From Comamonadaceae bacterium (GTDB lineage Bacteria; Pseudomonadota; Gammaproteobacteria; Burkholderiales; Burkholderiaceae_C), in the NCBI GenBank assembly GCA_027490555.1, contig JAIXXW010000025.1, positions 1 through 9,798 of the forward strand: DNA of 9,798 nucleotides. The letters run 5' to 3'. Position numbers and translations under genes: made by a program. Shown piece by piece: positions 1 to 5,001 of the stretch (the first letter of the stretch is position 1; the number at the start of each line of letters is the position of its first letter). A model generated the notes under the pieces. The model was not told where the DNA came from. It saw nothing but the letters and a program-made list of their open reading frames with translations, and ran no database searches.

Positions 1-563
1 GCATCGTTGCTGGAATCGCCCACCATCAAGCTGCGTGCGGCGGTGGTGCCCAGGGCCTCGCAGGTTTTGAGCAAGGGCAAGGGGTCGGGCTTTTTGCGCT
101 CGAAACTGTCCCCACCAAAGACGGGACCGAAAAAATGGGTCAACGCCTTGTCTTGCAGCAGGGCCTGGGCAAAGGCCAGCGGCTTGTTGGTCAAACAAGC
201 CATGGGCATGCCCTGGGCGGCCAAGCCCTCCAGGGCGTCCAGCACGCCGGGATACACATCGGCAAATTGCCCGTTGATCGCCGTGTAGTGCGCCTGGTAA
301 CGCTGCCAAGCGGTCTCGAACAGCGCGTCCACCGACAGGGCCCGGCCCTGGACCTCGGGCCGGTGGATTTGATGCGCCAGCACCGTGCGGATCAGGTGCT
401 CGGAGCCTTTGCCAATGGTTTGCGCGATGAGCGCATCCGACACCGGTGGCAAATCCAGATCGGCCATGGTGCGGTGCAGGGCCACCTGAAAGTCACCCAG
501 GGTGTGCACCAAGGTGCCGTCCAGGTCAAAAATGACGGCGTCGATCTGCGACAGCGCTTGCAT
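1..563 (-). CDS. gph: Phosphoglycolate phosphatase, HAD superfamily (3' end cut by window edge)
   Basis: Dephosphorylates 2-phosphoglycolate to glycolate in the cytoplasm, a repair and salvage step. 187 complete codons are visible of a family length near 220-230. The HAD motifs are in order: motif I FDLDGT at residues 12-17 (nucleophile D13, general acid D15), motif II LTNKP, the motif III region around FERKKPDPLPL, and motif IV VGDSSND right at the window edge. The ATG at 563 is chosen because the protein begins a few residues before motif I, as usual, and because a clear GGAGG (573-577) lies 9 bases upstream. The gene starts 16 bases after the rpe stop, so the two are almost certainly cotranscribed. 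In Burkholderiales the next gene is often trpE, but that lies outside the window. Family is secure; exact substrate (phosphoglycolate versus a related phosphate ester) is inferred from rpe linkage and similarity. Confidence 0.93.
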   Translation of the reverse strand, partial: MQALSQIDAVIFDLDGTLVHTLGDFQVALHRTMADLDLPPVSDALIAQTIGKGSEHLIRTVLAHQIHRPEVQGRALSVDALFETAWQRYQAHYTAINGQFADVYPGVLDALEGLAAQGMPMACLTNKPLAFAQALLQDKALTHFFGPVFGGDSFERKKPDPLPLLKTCEALGTTAARSLMVGDSSND

Positions 564-579
564 CGGGGCTGGCCTCCAC

Positions 580-1260
580 TCAGGACAAGGCCAGGCGCAT
601 CTGGTCGATCACGGCCTTGTAATCGGGCTTGCCAAAGATGGCGCTGCCCGCCACAAAGGTGTCGGCCCCGGCATCGGCCACGCGGCGGATGTTGTCGGCC
701 TTGATGCCGCCGTCCACTTCCAGGCGGATGACGCGGCCGCTGCGCTCGATCCATTGGCGCGCCCGCTCCACCTTGCGCAAGGCAGAGTCGATGAAGCCTT
801 GACCACCGAAACCCGGGTTGACACTCATGATCAGGATCAGGTCGATCTCGTCGATGGTCCACTCCAGCACGTCCAGGGGCTCGGCCGGGTTGAACACCAG
901 ACCGGCCTTGACGCCCTTGTTTTTGATGGCCTGGATGCTGCGGTGCACATGCGCGCTGGCGTCCGGGTGAAAGCTGATGAGGTCGGCCCCGGCCTCGGCA
1001 AAAGACGCGGCCAGTGCATCGACCGGCGAGATCATCAAATGCACATCGATCGGCACAGCCACCCCCGCGCTGGTTTTGGCGTGCGGCTTGAGCGCCTGGC
1101 AAACCATCGGCCCGAAGGTCAGATTCGGCACATAGTGGTTGTCCATCACGTCAAAGTGGATCCAGTCGGCGCCGGCCTCGATGACGCTGGTCACCTCTTC
1201 GCCCAGACGGGCGAAATCAGCCGAGAGAATGGAAGGGGCAATGCGGTAGGTCGTTGTCAT
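580..1260 (-). CDS. rpe: Ribulose-phosphate 3-epimerase
   Basis: Interconverts D-ribulose 5-phosphate and D-xylulose 5-phosphate in the pentose phosphate (or Calvin) pathway; cytoplasmic TIM-barrel metalloenzyme. The 226-residue length is typical. Visible family features are APSILSAD at the N-terminus (S10), the signature HFDVMDNHYVPN at 35-46 with metal ligands H35 and D37, IDVHLM with H74, the phosphate loop MSVNPGFGGQ at 145-154, and EVDGGI with catalytic D183. All expected metal and catalytic residues are present. The start is fixed by the conserved N-terminus. No Shine-Dalgarno sequence precedes this ATG, and a -10-like hexamer lies 6 bases before it, so the mRNA may be leaderless. It is the first gene of the leftward rpe-gph unit and diverges from apaG across only 29 bases. 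Confidence 0.97.
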   Translation of the reverse strand: MTTTYRIAPSILSADFARLGEEVTSVIEAGADWIHFDVMDNHYVPNLTFGPMVCQALKPHAKTSAGVAVPIDVHLMISPVDALAASFAEAGADLISFHPDASAHVHRSIQAIKNKGVKAGLVFNPAEPLDVLEWTIDEIDLILIMSVNPGFGGQGFIDSALRKVERARQWIERSGRVIRLEVDGGIKADNIRRVADAGADTFVAGSAIFGKPDYKAVIDQMRLALS

Positions 1261-1283
1261 GCCCGAATTGTCGCAGTTAACAT
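1254..1283 (+). promoter_or_regulatory. Candidate leaderless promoter of apaG
   Basis: A -35-like TTGTCA (1254-1259, 5 of 6 to TTGACA) and a -10-like TAACAT (1278-1283, 4 of 6) are spaced by 18 bases. The predicted start, 7 bases after the -10, is the A of the apaG ATG at 1290. No Shine-Dalgarno sequence is present. The -35 box is made from the reverse complement of the first codons of rpe, so the two divergent promoters interlock and each overlaps the other gene. Confidence 0.45.
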
Positions 1284-1296
1284 CGGCCTATGTCCG
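1267..1296 (-). promoter_or_regulatory. Candidate leaderless promoter of rpe
   Basis: On the minus strand there is an extended -10, TGC then GACAAT (hexamer at 1272-1267, 4 of 6 to TATAAT plus the upstream TG), and a -35-like CGGACA (1296-1291, 4 of 6 to TTGACA) separated by 18 bases. The predicted transcription start, 7 bases past the -10, is the A of the rpe ATG at 1260. The absence of any purine-rich ribosome-binding site supports this. The -35 element lies inside the first codons of apaG. Read from sequence only; no transcript data. Confidence 0.4.
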
Positions 1297-1682
1297 ATTA
1301 CACCGTTCAAATTGATGTGCTGCCCCAGTACGTGAGCCACCAAAGCCACCCGCTGCAGGATGTCTACGCTTTTGCCTACACGGTCACGGTGACCAACACC
1401 GGGCGCGTGCCTGTGCAGCTGATCTCCCGCCATTGGGTGATTCAGGACGAGCGCGGGCACAGCGAAGAGGTCAAGGGCTTGGGCGTGGTGGGCCAGCAAC
1501 CCTTGTTGCGGCCGGGCGAGTCTTTCCAGTACAGCAGCGGCTGCCGCCTGCGCGCGCCCAGCGGCACCATGCACGGCAGCTATTTCTTTGTGGCCGAGGA
1601 TGGGCACCGCTTCGATGCCCCTATTGAGACTTTTGTCCTGGAATCGTCCGACTCCGGGGTGTCAGGCCGCACCCTGCATTGA
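1290..1682 (+). CDS. apaG: ApaG domain protein (Co2+/Mg2+ efflux-associated family)
   Basis: A 130-residue ApaG/DUF525 protein, a small fibronectin-III-like beta-sandwich found across proteobacteria. Recognisable family blocks are YTVTVTNTG (about 30-38), the ISRHWVI block (about 45-51), the strongly conserved EVKGLGVVGQQPLLRPGE (60-77), FQYSSGC (79-85) and GTMHGSYFF (92-100), ending in the usual LH. The biochemical role is not settled: mutants in enteric bacteria gave the Co2+ resistance/Mg2+ efflux label, and the same fold occurs in eukaryotic F-box proteins. It is the first gene of the rightward apaG-thiL-pgpA-pncC series, divergent from rpe. The ATG at 1290 gives the conserved N-terminus; there is no ribosome-binding site, consistent with leaderless translation. 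Family assignment is secure; function is not. Confidence 0.95.
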   Translation: MSDYTVQIDVLPQYVSHQSHPLQDVYAFAYTVTVTNTGRVPVQLISRHWVIQDERGHSEEVKGLGVVGQQPLLRPGESFQYSSGCRLRAPSGTMHGSYFFVAEDGHRFDAPIETFVLESSDSGVSGRTLH

Positions 1683-1710
1683 CACCGGGCGACTGCCTTG
1701 CGGTTAAGCT
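1679..1710 (+). promoter_or_regulatory. Weak candidate promoter for thiL
   Basis: A perfect TTGACA (1679-1684) covers the apaG stop codon. Downstream is GGTTAAGCT (1702-1710), which contains only poor -10 matches: GTTAAG at 18 bases of spacing, or TAAGCT at 20. The thiL ATG at 1718 follows with no Shine-Dalgarno sequence. This could be an internal promoter giving a near-leaderless thiL mRNA, but the -10 is weak and thiL may simply be read through from apaG. Confidence 0.25.
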
Positions 1711-1717
1711 CACGGGC

Positions 1718-2677
1718 ATGGGTGAATTTGAGCTGATCGAACGCTTTTTCAAACGGCCTGCCCAGCAGGCCGACGTGGGCGTGGGTGACGACTGCGCCAT
1801 CTGGAGCCCCCAGCCCGGCCAGCAGCTCGCTTTGTCGACCGACATGCTGGTCGAAGGTCGCCACTTCCTGTCGACCGTCAACCCGCGGCATCTGGGCCAC
1901 AAAGCCCTGGCGGTCAACCTGAGCGATCTGGCCGCTTGCGGTGCCAGACCACGGGCTTTTTTGCTGGCCCTGTCCTTGCCTCGCGTCGATGAAGACTGGT
2001 TGCTTGGCTTTTCCCAGGGCCTGCTGGACCTGGCCGATGCGCACGGCTGCGAGCTGATCGGGGGCGACACCACCCAGGGCCCATTGAACATCGCCATCAC
2101 CGTCATGGGCGAAACCCCACACGGCCAGTCCATTTTGCGCAGCACCGCCAAGGCCGGGGATGACATCTATGTCAGCGGTCACCTGGGCGATGCCCGCTTG
2201 GCGCTGGAAGCATTCAGGGGCAACTTGAGTCTGCCTCAGGCGGCGTTCGATCTGGCCCGGGCCCGGATGGAAACACCCACCCCCCGGACCGCTTTGGGCA
2301 TGGCACTGCGGGGTTTGGCCACCGCCATGGCCGACATCAGCGACGGGCTGTTGGGCGACCTGGGGCACATCCTGCAAGCCAGTGGTGTGGGTGCCCGGTT
2401 GGACCTGTCCCCGATGCCAGGCCTCATGCTCACCCGCCAGGCCTGGGCCTGTCCACGCGAGTGGATGCTGCGCTGCGTGTTGTCAGGTGGGGACGATTAC
2501 GAGCTGGTGTTCACGGCCCCCCCGGCCGCAAGGGCAGCGCTGAAAGCGCTGGCCTTGAGCTGCCACACCCCCATCACCCGCATCGGCAGCGTCATCCCCG
2601 ACCGATCGGTTTTGCTGGTGCAGGAAGACGGGCGGGAGTTGCCCAACACCTTCCGCTCTTTTGACCACTTTGCCTGA
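1718..2677 (+). CDS. thiL: Thiamine-monophosphate kinase
   Basis: Catalyses the last step of thiamine diphosphate synthesis, TMP + ATP to TPP + ADP, in the cytoplasm. The protein is 319 residues, close to the approximately 325 of the E. coli enzyme, and belongs to the PurM/AIRS superfamily. Motifs in order: GEFELI at the N-terminus, GDDCA (23-27), STDMLVEGRHF (40-50), AVNLSDLAACGARP (65-78), GGDTTQGP (115-122), VSGHLGDA (152-159), DISDGLLGDLGHI (206-218) and LSGGDDYELVFT (255-266). The acidic clusters that bind Mg2+ and the diphosphate are intact. The ATG at 1718 is preferred over an in-frame TTG at 1679 because family members start with the GEFELI block and the TTG would overlap the end of apaG. 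It is followed after 2 bases by pgpA, so the two are cotranscribed. Confidence 0.96.
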   Translation: MGEFELIERFFKRPAQQADVGVGDDCAIWSPQPGQQLALSTDMLVEGRHFLSTVNPRHLGHKALAVNLSDLAACGARPRAFLLALSLPRVDEDWLLGFSQGLLDLADAHGCELIGGDTTQGPLNIAITVMGETPHGQSILRSTAKAGDDIYVSGHLGDARLALEAFRGNLSLPQAAFDLARARMETPTPRTALGMALRGLATAMADISDGLLGDLGHILQASGVGARLDLSPMPGLMLTRQAWACPREWMLRCVLSGGDDYELVFTAPPAARAALKALALSCHTPITRIGSVIPDRSVLLVQEDGRELPNTFRSFDHFA

Positions 2678-2679
2678 CG

Positions 2680-3222
2680 ATGAGCTTGTCCAGCACCCCC
2701 ACCCTCCAGGCGAGCCCGGGTGGCCCTGTGCGCCCCAGTGCCGCCTTCATGCTGCAGCACCCCGCGCATGCCATCGCCTTGGGCTTGGGCTCGGGCTTGT
2801 CGCCCAAAGCCCCGGGCACGGTGGGCAGCCTGTGGGGCTGGGTGTCGTGGCTGCTCATTCAGAACAGTCTGTCTGTGCCCTGGCAGGCGGGGGTGATTGT
2901 GGTGGGCCTGTTGCTGGGCTGGTGGGCTTGCACCGTCACGGCCCAGCACCTGCGTGTCAGCGACCCGGGCGCCATTGTCTGGGACGAAATTGTGGCCATG
3001 TGGCTGGTGTTTTTTCTGGTCATGCCCACCGACTTCGTCGGCCAACTGGCCGCATTTGCCCTGTTCCGGTTCTTCGATGCCGTCAAACCTGGCCCGGTGG
3101 CCTGGGCCGATCGCTTGTTCAAGGGCTTGGGCTGGCGGGGTGGCTGGGGCATTGTGTTCGATGACCTGGTTGCGGCCTTTTGCACCCTCCTGGTCATCGC
3201 CCTCTGGAGATTTTGGGCATGA
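2680..3222 (+). CDS. pgpA: Phosphatidylglycerophosphatase A
   Basis: Removes the phosphate of phosphatidylglycerol phosphate to give phosphatidylglycerol at the inner membrane. The 180 residues include the characteristic GLSPKAPGTVGSLW block (39-52), DPGAIVWDEIVAMW (95-108; D95, D102, E103), FRFFDAVKPGPVAWADR (129-145) and GIVFDDLVAA (157-166; D161, D162), matching the acidic Mg2+-binding sites of the PgpA family. Hydrophobic spans near 68-85, 104-118 and 163-178 fit a small membrane protein. The N-terminal approximately 25 residues are a Ser/Pro-rich extension relative to the enteric protein; an in-frame ATG at residue 24 is a possible alternative start. Its start lies 2 bases after thiL and its stop overlaps the pncC start (ATGA), implying translational coupling. 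Confidence 0.95.
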   Translation: MSLSSTPTLQASPGGPVRPSAAFMLQHPAHAIALGLGSGLSPKAPGTVGSLWGWVSWLLIQNSLSVPWQAGVIVVGLLLGWWACTVTAQHLRVSDPGAIVWDEIVAMWLVFFLVMPTDFVGQLAAFALFRFFDAVKPGPVAWADRLFKGLGWRGGWGIVFDDLVAAFCTLLVIALWRFWA

Positions 3223-3701
3223 ATGACCTGACCGCTTTGTTGGCTGCACGCCTGAGCTCCTTGGGCTGGATGATGGCCACCGCCGAAAGTTGTACCGGCG
3301 GGATGATGGCCGCCCGCTGCACCGACCTGCCCGGCTCGAGCCGGTGGTTCGAGAGGGGTTTTGTCACCTATTCGAACGCGGCCAAAACCGAGCTCTTGGG
3401 CGTCAACCCGGAACTCATCGTGGCCGAAGGCGCGGTCAGTGAAGCCGTCGCACGCGCCATGGCGCTGGGCGCGGTCTACCGAACCCCAGCCAGGGTGTCG
3501 GTGGCGGTCACCGGCATCGCCGGGCCCGATGGCGGCAGCACCGCCAAGCCGGTGGGCACCGTCTGGTTTGCCTGGTGCATCGACGGCCGGGTGTCTGCCG
3601 AGGTCAGGCACTTGGCTGGCGATCGCCACAGCGTGCGTGAAGCCACCACCGTTTGGGGACTGCAAGGCTTGCTGCACAGGCTGCCTCAGCAGGACGCTTG
3701 A
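3219..3701 (+). CDS. pncC: Nicotinamide-nucleotide amidohydrolase (CinA C-terminal domain type)
   Basis: Deamidates nicotinamide mononucleotide to nicotinic acid mononucleotide, recycling the by-product of NAD-dependent DNA ligase. The 160-residue protein is the stand-alone CinA C-terminal (YgaD/PncC) form, lacking the N-terminal MoaB-like domain of full CinA. Motifs: ATAESCTGG (20-28), GSSRWFERGFVTYSN (39-53), AVSEAVA (72-78), TGIAGPDGG (98-106), KPVGTVW (110-116) and GDRHSVR (134-140). The start at 3219 is supported by GGAGA (3206-3210) eight bases upstream and by the ATGA overlap with pgpA; an upstream in-frame ATG at 3180 lies within pgpA and adds residues unlike the family. It is the last gene of the rightward run, 29 bases before the terminator stem. 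Older annotations may call it competence/damage-inducible protein A. Confidence 0.95.
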   Translation: MNDLTALLAARLSSLGWMMATAESCTGGMMAARCTDLPGSSRWFERGFVTYSNAAKTELLGVNPELIVAEGAVSEAVARAMALGAVYRTPARVSVAVTGIAGPDGGSTAKPVGTVWFAWCIDGRVSAEVRHLAGDRHSVREATTVWGLQGLLHRLPQQDA

Positions 3702-3730
3702 GTGCCCCGCTGGCCGTCACGCGACGGCGC

Positions 3731-3766
3731 CATGAAAAAACCCGCTCACAGGCGGGTTTTTTCATG
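3731..3766. terminator. Bidirectional intrinsic terminator between convergent units
   Basis: A perfect inverted repeat with 15-base arms (3731-3745 and 3752-3766) around a 6-base loop. The core is CCCGC/GCGGG, flanked by an A6 run on the left and a T6 run on the right, so both strands give a GC stem followed by a U-tract. It lies just after the pncC stop on the plus strand and downstream of the leftward barstar/small-ORF region on the minus strand, so it can serve both. Confidence 0.92.
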
Positions 3767-3770
3767 GGTA

Positions 3771-3790
3771 CAGGCCCTGCTCAGGGCCTG
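3771..3790. repeat. Short inverted repeat (9-base arms) beside the terminator
   Basis: CAGGCCCTG (3771-3779) and CAGGGCCTG (3782-3790) form a perfect 9-base stem with a nominal 2-base gap, about a 4-base loop once the closing pair opens. It lies between the small leftward ORF (stop at 3800) and the bidirectional terminator. It has no U-tract of its own. It may act as a 3'-end stabilising hairpin for leftward transcripts, or be chance in GC-rich DNA. Confidence 0.5.
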
Positions 3791-3799
3791 CGGGGGCGC

Positions 3800-3889
3800 T
3801 CAGGCGGCTGCGAGCCAGTACCCTGCATTGAAAGGGCTGCTCATGCGCAACGCCAAAGGCGACACGTCCACCAGTTTGTCGGTCGGCAT
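3800..3889 (-). CDS. Possible 29-residue microprotein, unknown function
   Basis: I do not recognise this ORF. It begins at an ATG at 3889 preceded on the minus strand by GGAGGAAGG (3905-3897), an unusually strong ribosome-binding site with AAGG 7 bases from the ATG. It encodes 29 residues, starting MPTDKLVDVSPLALRMSS and ending in a hydrophobic GYWLAAA. The frame stays open further upstream (in-frame ATGs at 3907, 3919 and 4003, giving 67 residues from the last), but the bases before 4003 show no ribosome-binding site and that start overlaps the end of barstar; the ATG at 3919 has a moderate GAGG. It sits 92 bases after barstar and just before two hairpins, so it could be the third cistron of the RNase-barstar transcript or the coding part of a small RNA. 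The C-terminal part has GC-rich third positions like real genes here. Chance remains possible at this length. Confidence 0.42.
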   Translation of the reverse strand: MPTDKLVDVSPLALRMSSPFNAGYWLAAA

Positions 3890-3981
3890 CTTTTCGCCTT
3901 CCTCCATCGATTCGGCCATGGCGGCGTCCTCGCTTTGTGCCTCGTTCGCCCGTCCTGCTTGGCTGTTTTGTGCAGAACGGG

Positions 3982-4407
3982 CTACAGAAAAGAATAGAAG
4001 CATCGGAAGGGTACCTTCCTGTCTCCCCAGTAATCGGCCGTGTCACGGAAGATGTCCAGCAATTGCTCGCGGGCTTCCTTGTCAAATTTCACATGCGCCG
4101 GGATCTGCTCCAGCACCACGATGAAACCAGGCTGTGGGCCTGATTTGTGCAAGGGGTCGGTCATGCAGTCGTACAAGGCATCGAAGTTCTTGCCAAAGTG
4201 CGAAGGCAGGGTGAATTGGGCCCCAATCAGGTCCAGCACATCCTGCTTGCTCTGGGCCTCGGCCAGGTTGGCGTACAAAAAGTGGTGGCCCAGGCTCTGG
4301 GCGGCATCTTGCAGATCGCTCACGCGGTAAGCGCGGATCGACTGCACGATGTTAGACCGCACGCCCTTCAGGGGCGTCTCTTGGTCATGACGAATCGGCG
4401 TGTCCAT
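3982..4407 (-). CDS. Barstar-family ribonuclease inhibitor
   Basis: A cytoplasmic inhibitor expected to bind and block the guanyl-specific ribonuclease encoded just upstream. The barstar domain covers roughly residues 50-140 of 141: KQDVLDLIGAQFTLP, then FGKNFDALYDCMTD (71-84), a hydrophobic GFIVVLEQIP strand (94-103), and FDKEAREQLLDIFRD (108-122). By alignment from memory with B. amyloliquefaciens barstar, the key barnase-binding acids correspond: D35 to D76, D39 to D80 and E76 to D122; W38 is Y79, Y29 is H70 and T42 is T83. The approximately 45-residue N-terminal extension makes it half again as long as classical barstar (about 90). The start at 4407 is the only ATG before the domain; a GGAG abuts it, giving poor spacing, so a different start is possible. 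It lies 28 bases after the ribonuclease stop. Family assignment is strong; the partner is inferred from adjacency. Confidence 0.9.
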   Translation of the reverse strand: MDTPIRHDQETPLKGVRSNIVQSIRAYRVSDLQDAAQSLGHHFLYANLAEAQSKQDVLDLIGAQFTLPSHFGKNFDALYDCMTDPLHKSGPQPGFIVVLEQIPAHVKFDKEAREQLLDIFRDTADYWGDRKVPFRCFYSFL

Positions 4408-4435
4408 CTCCGTGGTCTTTCTCTAGAGTCAAAAA

Positions 4436-4849
4436 TCAGGGCTTGTCGACAATCAAGCGAAAACTCGCGTAATGGTCTTGTGTGTAATAACAGGCTTGCG
4501 GATTCCTGGGAACCTGGCCACCGCACACGATGCGCCGCGCTCCCCGGTTTTTCGCTTCGGGTGTCCTGACGGTGTATTCACGGTAAAAGCCCCGTGACTC
4601 CTGTGGCAGAAGTCGCTCCCGATTGCCAAAAACAGTCCCATCCTTTTCGTATGGAAAAGGACCTCCCTTGCGGATCAGCTGGTACGTTTCTTGGCCTTCA
4701 GGCGGCAAATCTGACACCCGCACAACGGGGGCAGTTTGGGCATCGGCGGCTGAACGGGCTTGCACCAAAATAGTGCAAATTGACAACAACAACCCCAAAA
4801 ACACCAGAAACCAGCGCTGTGGGGAGGCGATCGAACGCGCCACCTTCAT
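4436..4849 (-). CDS. Secreted guanyl-specific ribonuclease (N1/T1/Sa family)
   Basis: Small endoribonuclease predicted to cleave RNA 3' of guanosine via a 2',3'-cyclic phosphate, exported from the cell. Residues 1-31 or so form a signal peptide: positively charged start, hydrophobic core WFLVFLGLLLSICTILV (13-29), likely cleavage after A31 or A37. The mature domain shows the family blocks DLPPEGQETYQLI (47-59), GGPFPYEKDGTVFGNRE (62-78), LP (81-82), FYREYTV (88-94), RGARRI (102-107) and YYTQDHYASF (121-130). By spacing against Streptomyces RNase Sa (E54, R65, R69, H85) the catalytic residues are E91, R102, R106 and H126, all present. A short insert relative to RNase Sa carries two cysteines (C109, C120) that could form a disulfide. 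Start 4849 is chosen because it begins the signal peptide and has AAGG upstream; the ATG at 4912 would bury the signal peptide. Followed by its presumed inhibitor. Confidence 0.93.
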   Translation of the reverse strand: MKVARSIASPQRWFLVFLGLLLSICTILVQARSAADAQTAPVVRVSDLPPEGQETYQLIRKGGPFPYEKDGTVFGNRERLLPQESRGFYREYTVRTPEAKNRGARRIVCGGQVPRNPQACYYTQDHYASFRLIVDKP

Positions 4850-4871
4850 GAAAACACCTTTCAGAAGTCCC

Positions 4872-4883
4872 CGGGTTAACCCG
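4872..4883. promoter_or_regulatory. 12-base perfect palindrome in the ribonuclease leader
   Basis: CGGGTTAACCCG is a perfect palindrome 23-34 bases upstream of the ribonuclease start codon. On the minus strand an ACTAAT (4903-4898, 4 of 6 to a -10) lies just upstream, with no good -35 at 16-18 bases (TTGCTT at 20 bases). If that -10 is real, the palindrome would sit at about +8 to +19, an operator-like position. Evidence is sequence symmetry and location only. Confidence 0.3.
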
Positions 4884-4919
4884 AACACTTGAAAGGCATT
4901 AGTGTGCGTCAAACAACAT

Positions 4920-4967
4920 AAAAAAGCAAGTGCATGCCCTCTAAACCGTCCAAGTTTCTCAGGGCAT
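4920..4967 (-). terminator. Possible weak terminator after maeB
   Basis: Downstream of the maeB stop on the minus strand, ATGCCCT (4967-4961) pairs with AGGGCAT (4940-4934), and AAAC/GTTT (4943-4946 with 4954-4957) extends the stem inside around a 7-base loop. A T6 run (4925-4920) follows, but 8 bases after the stem, so this is not a textbook terminator. It may still limit read-through from maeB into the ribonuclease gene. Confidence 0.35.
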
Positions 4968-5001
4968 TTTCAATGCGGTCGAGCGGCCCAGGGCACACGC
5001 A

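Noticed and set aside
392..1335. Long ORFs in other frames across rpe and gph (392-1102 minus, 502-1335 plus)
   Set aside because: They overlap clearly identified rpe and gph and read as Arg/Pro/Gly or His/Asp/Val-rich shadow protein.
2515..2523. C7 run within thiL as a possible slippage site
   Set aside because: Seven bases is short, it encodes an ordinary Ala-Pro-Pro segment in frame, and thiL is a housekeeping gene with no sign of phase variation.
4005..4019. Hairpin GGAAGG-GTA-CCTTCC near the 3' end of barstar
   Set aside because: Only 6-base arms with a 3-base loop, inside coding sequence for the conserved KVPFR residues, no U-tract; probably coincidental.
3702..4124. 140-codon plus-strand ORF after pncC
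   Set aside because: It runs through the terminator hairpin and antisense to barstar. Composition is Arg/Pro/Ser-rich and no ribosome-binding site or family motif is evident.
4850..4912. Upstream ATG extending the ribonuclease by 21 residues
   Set aside because: It would place a non-signal-like segment before the signal peptide; the ATG at 4849 starts a classical signal sequence and has AAGG upstream.
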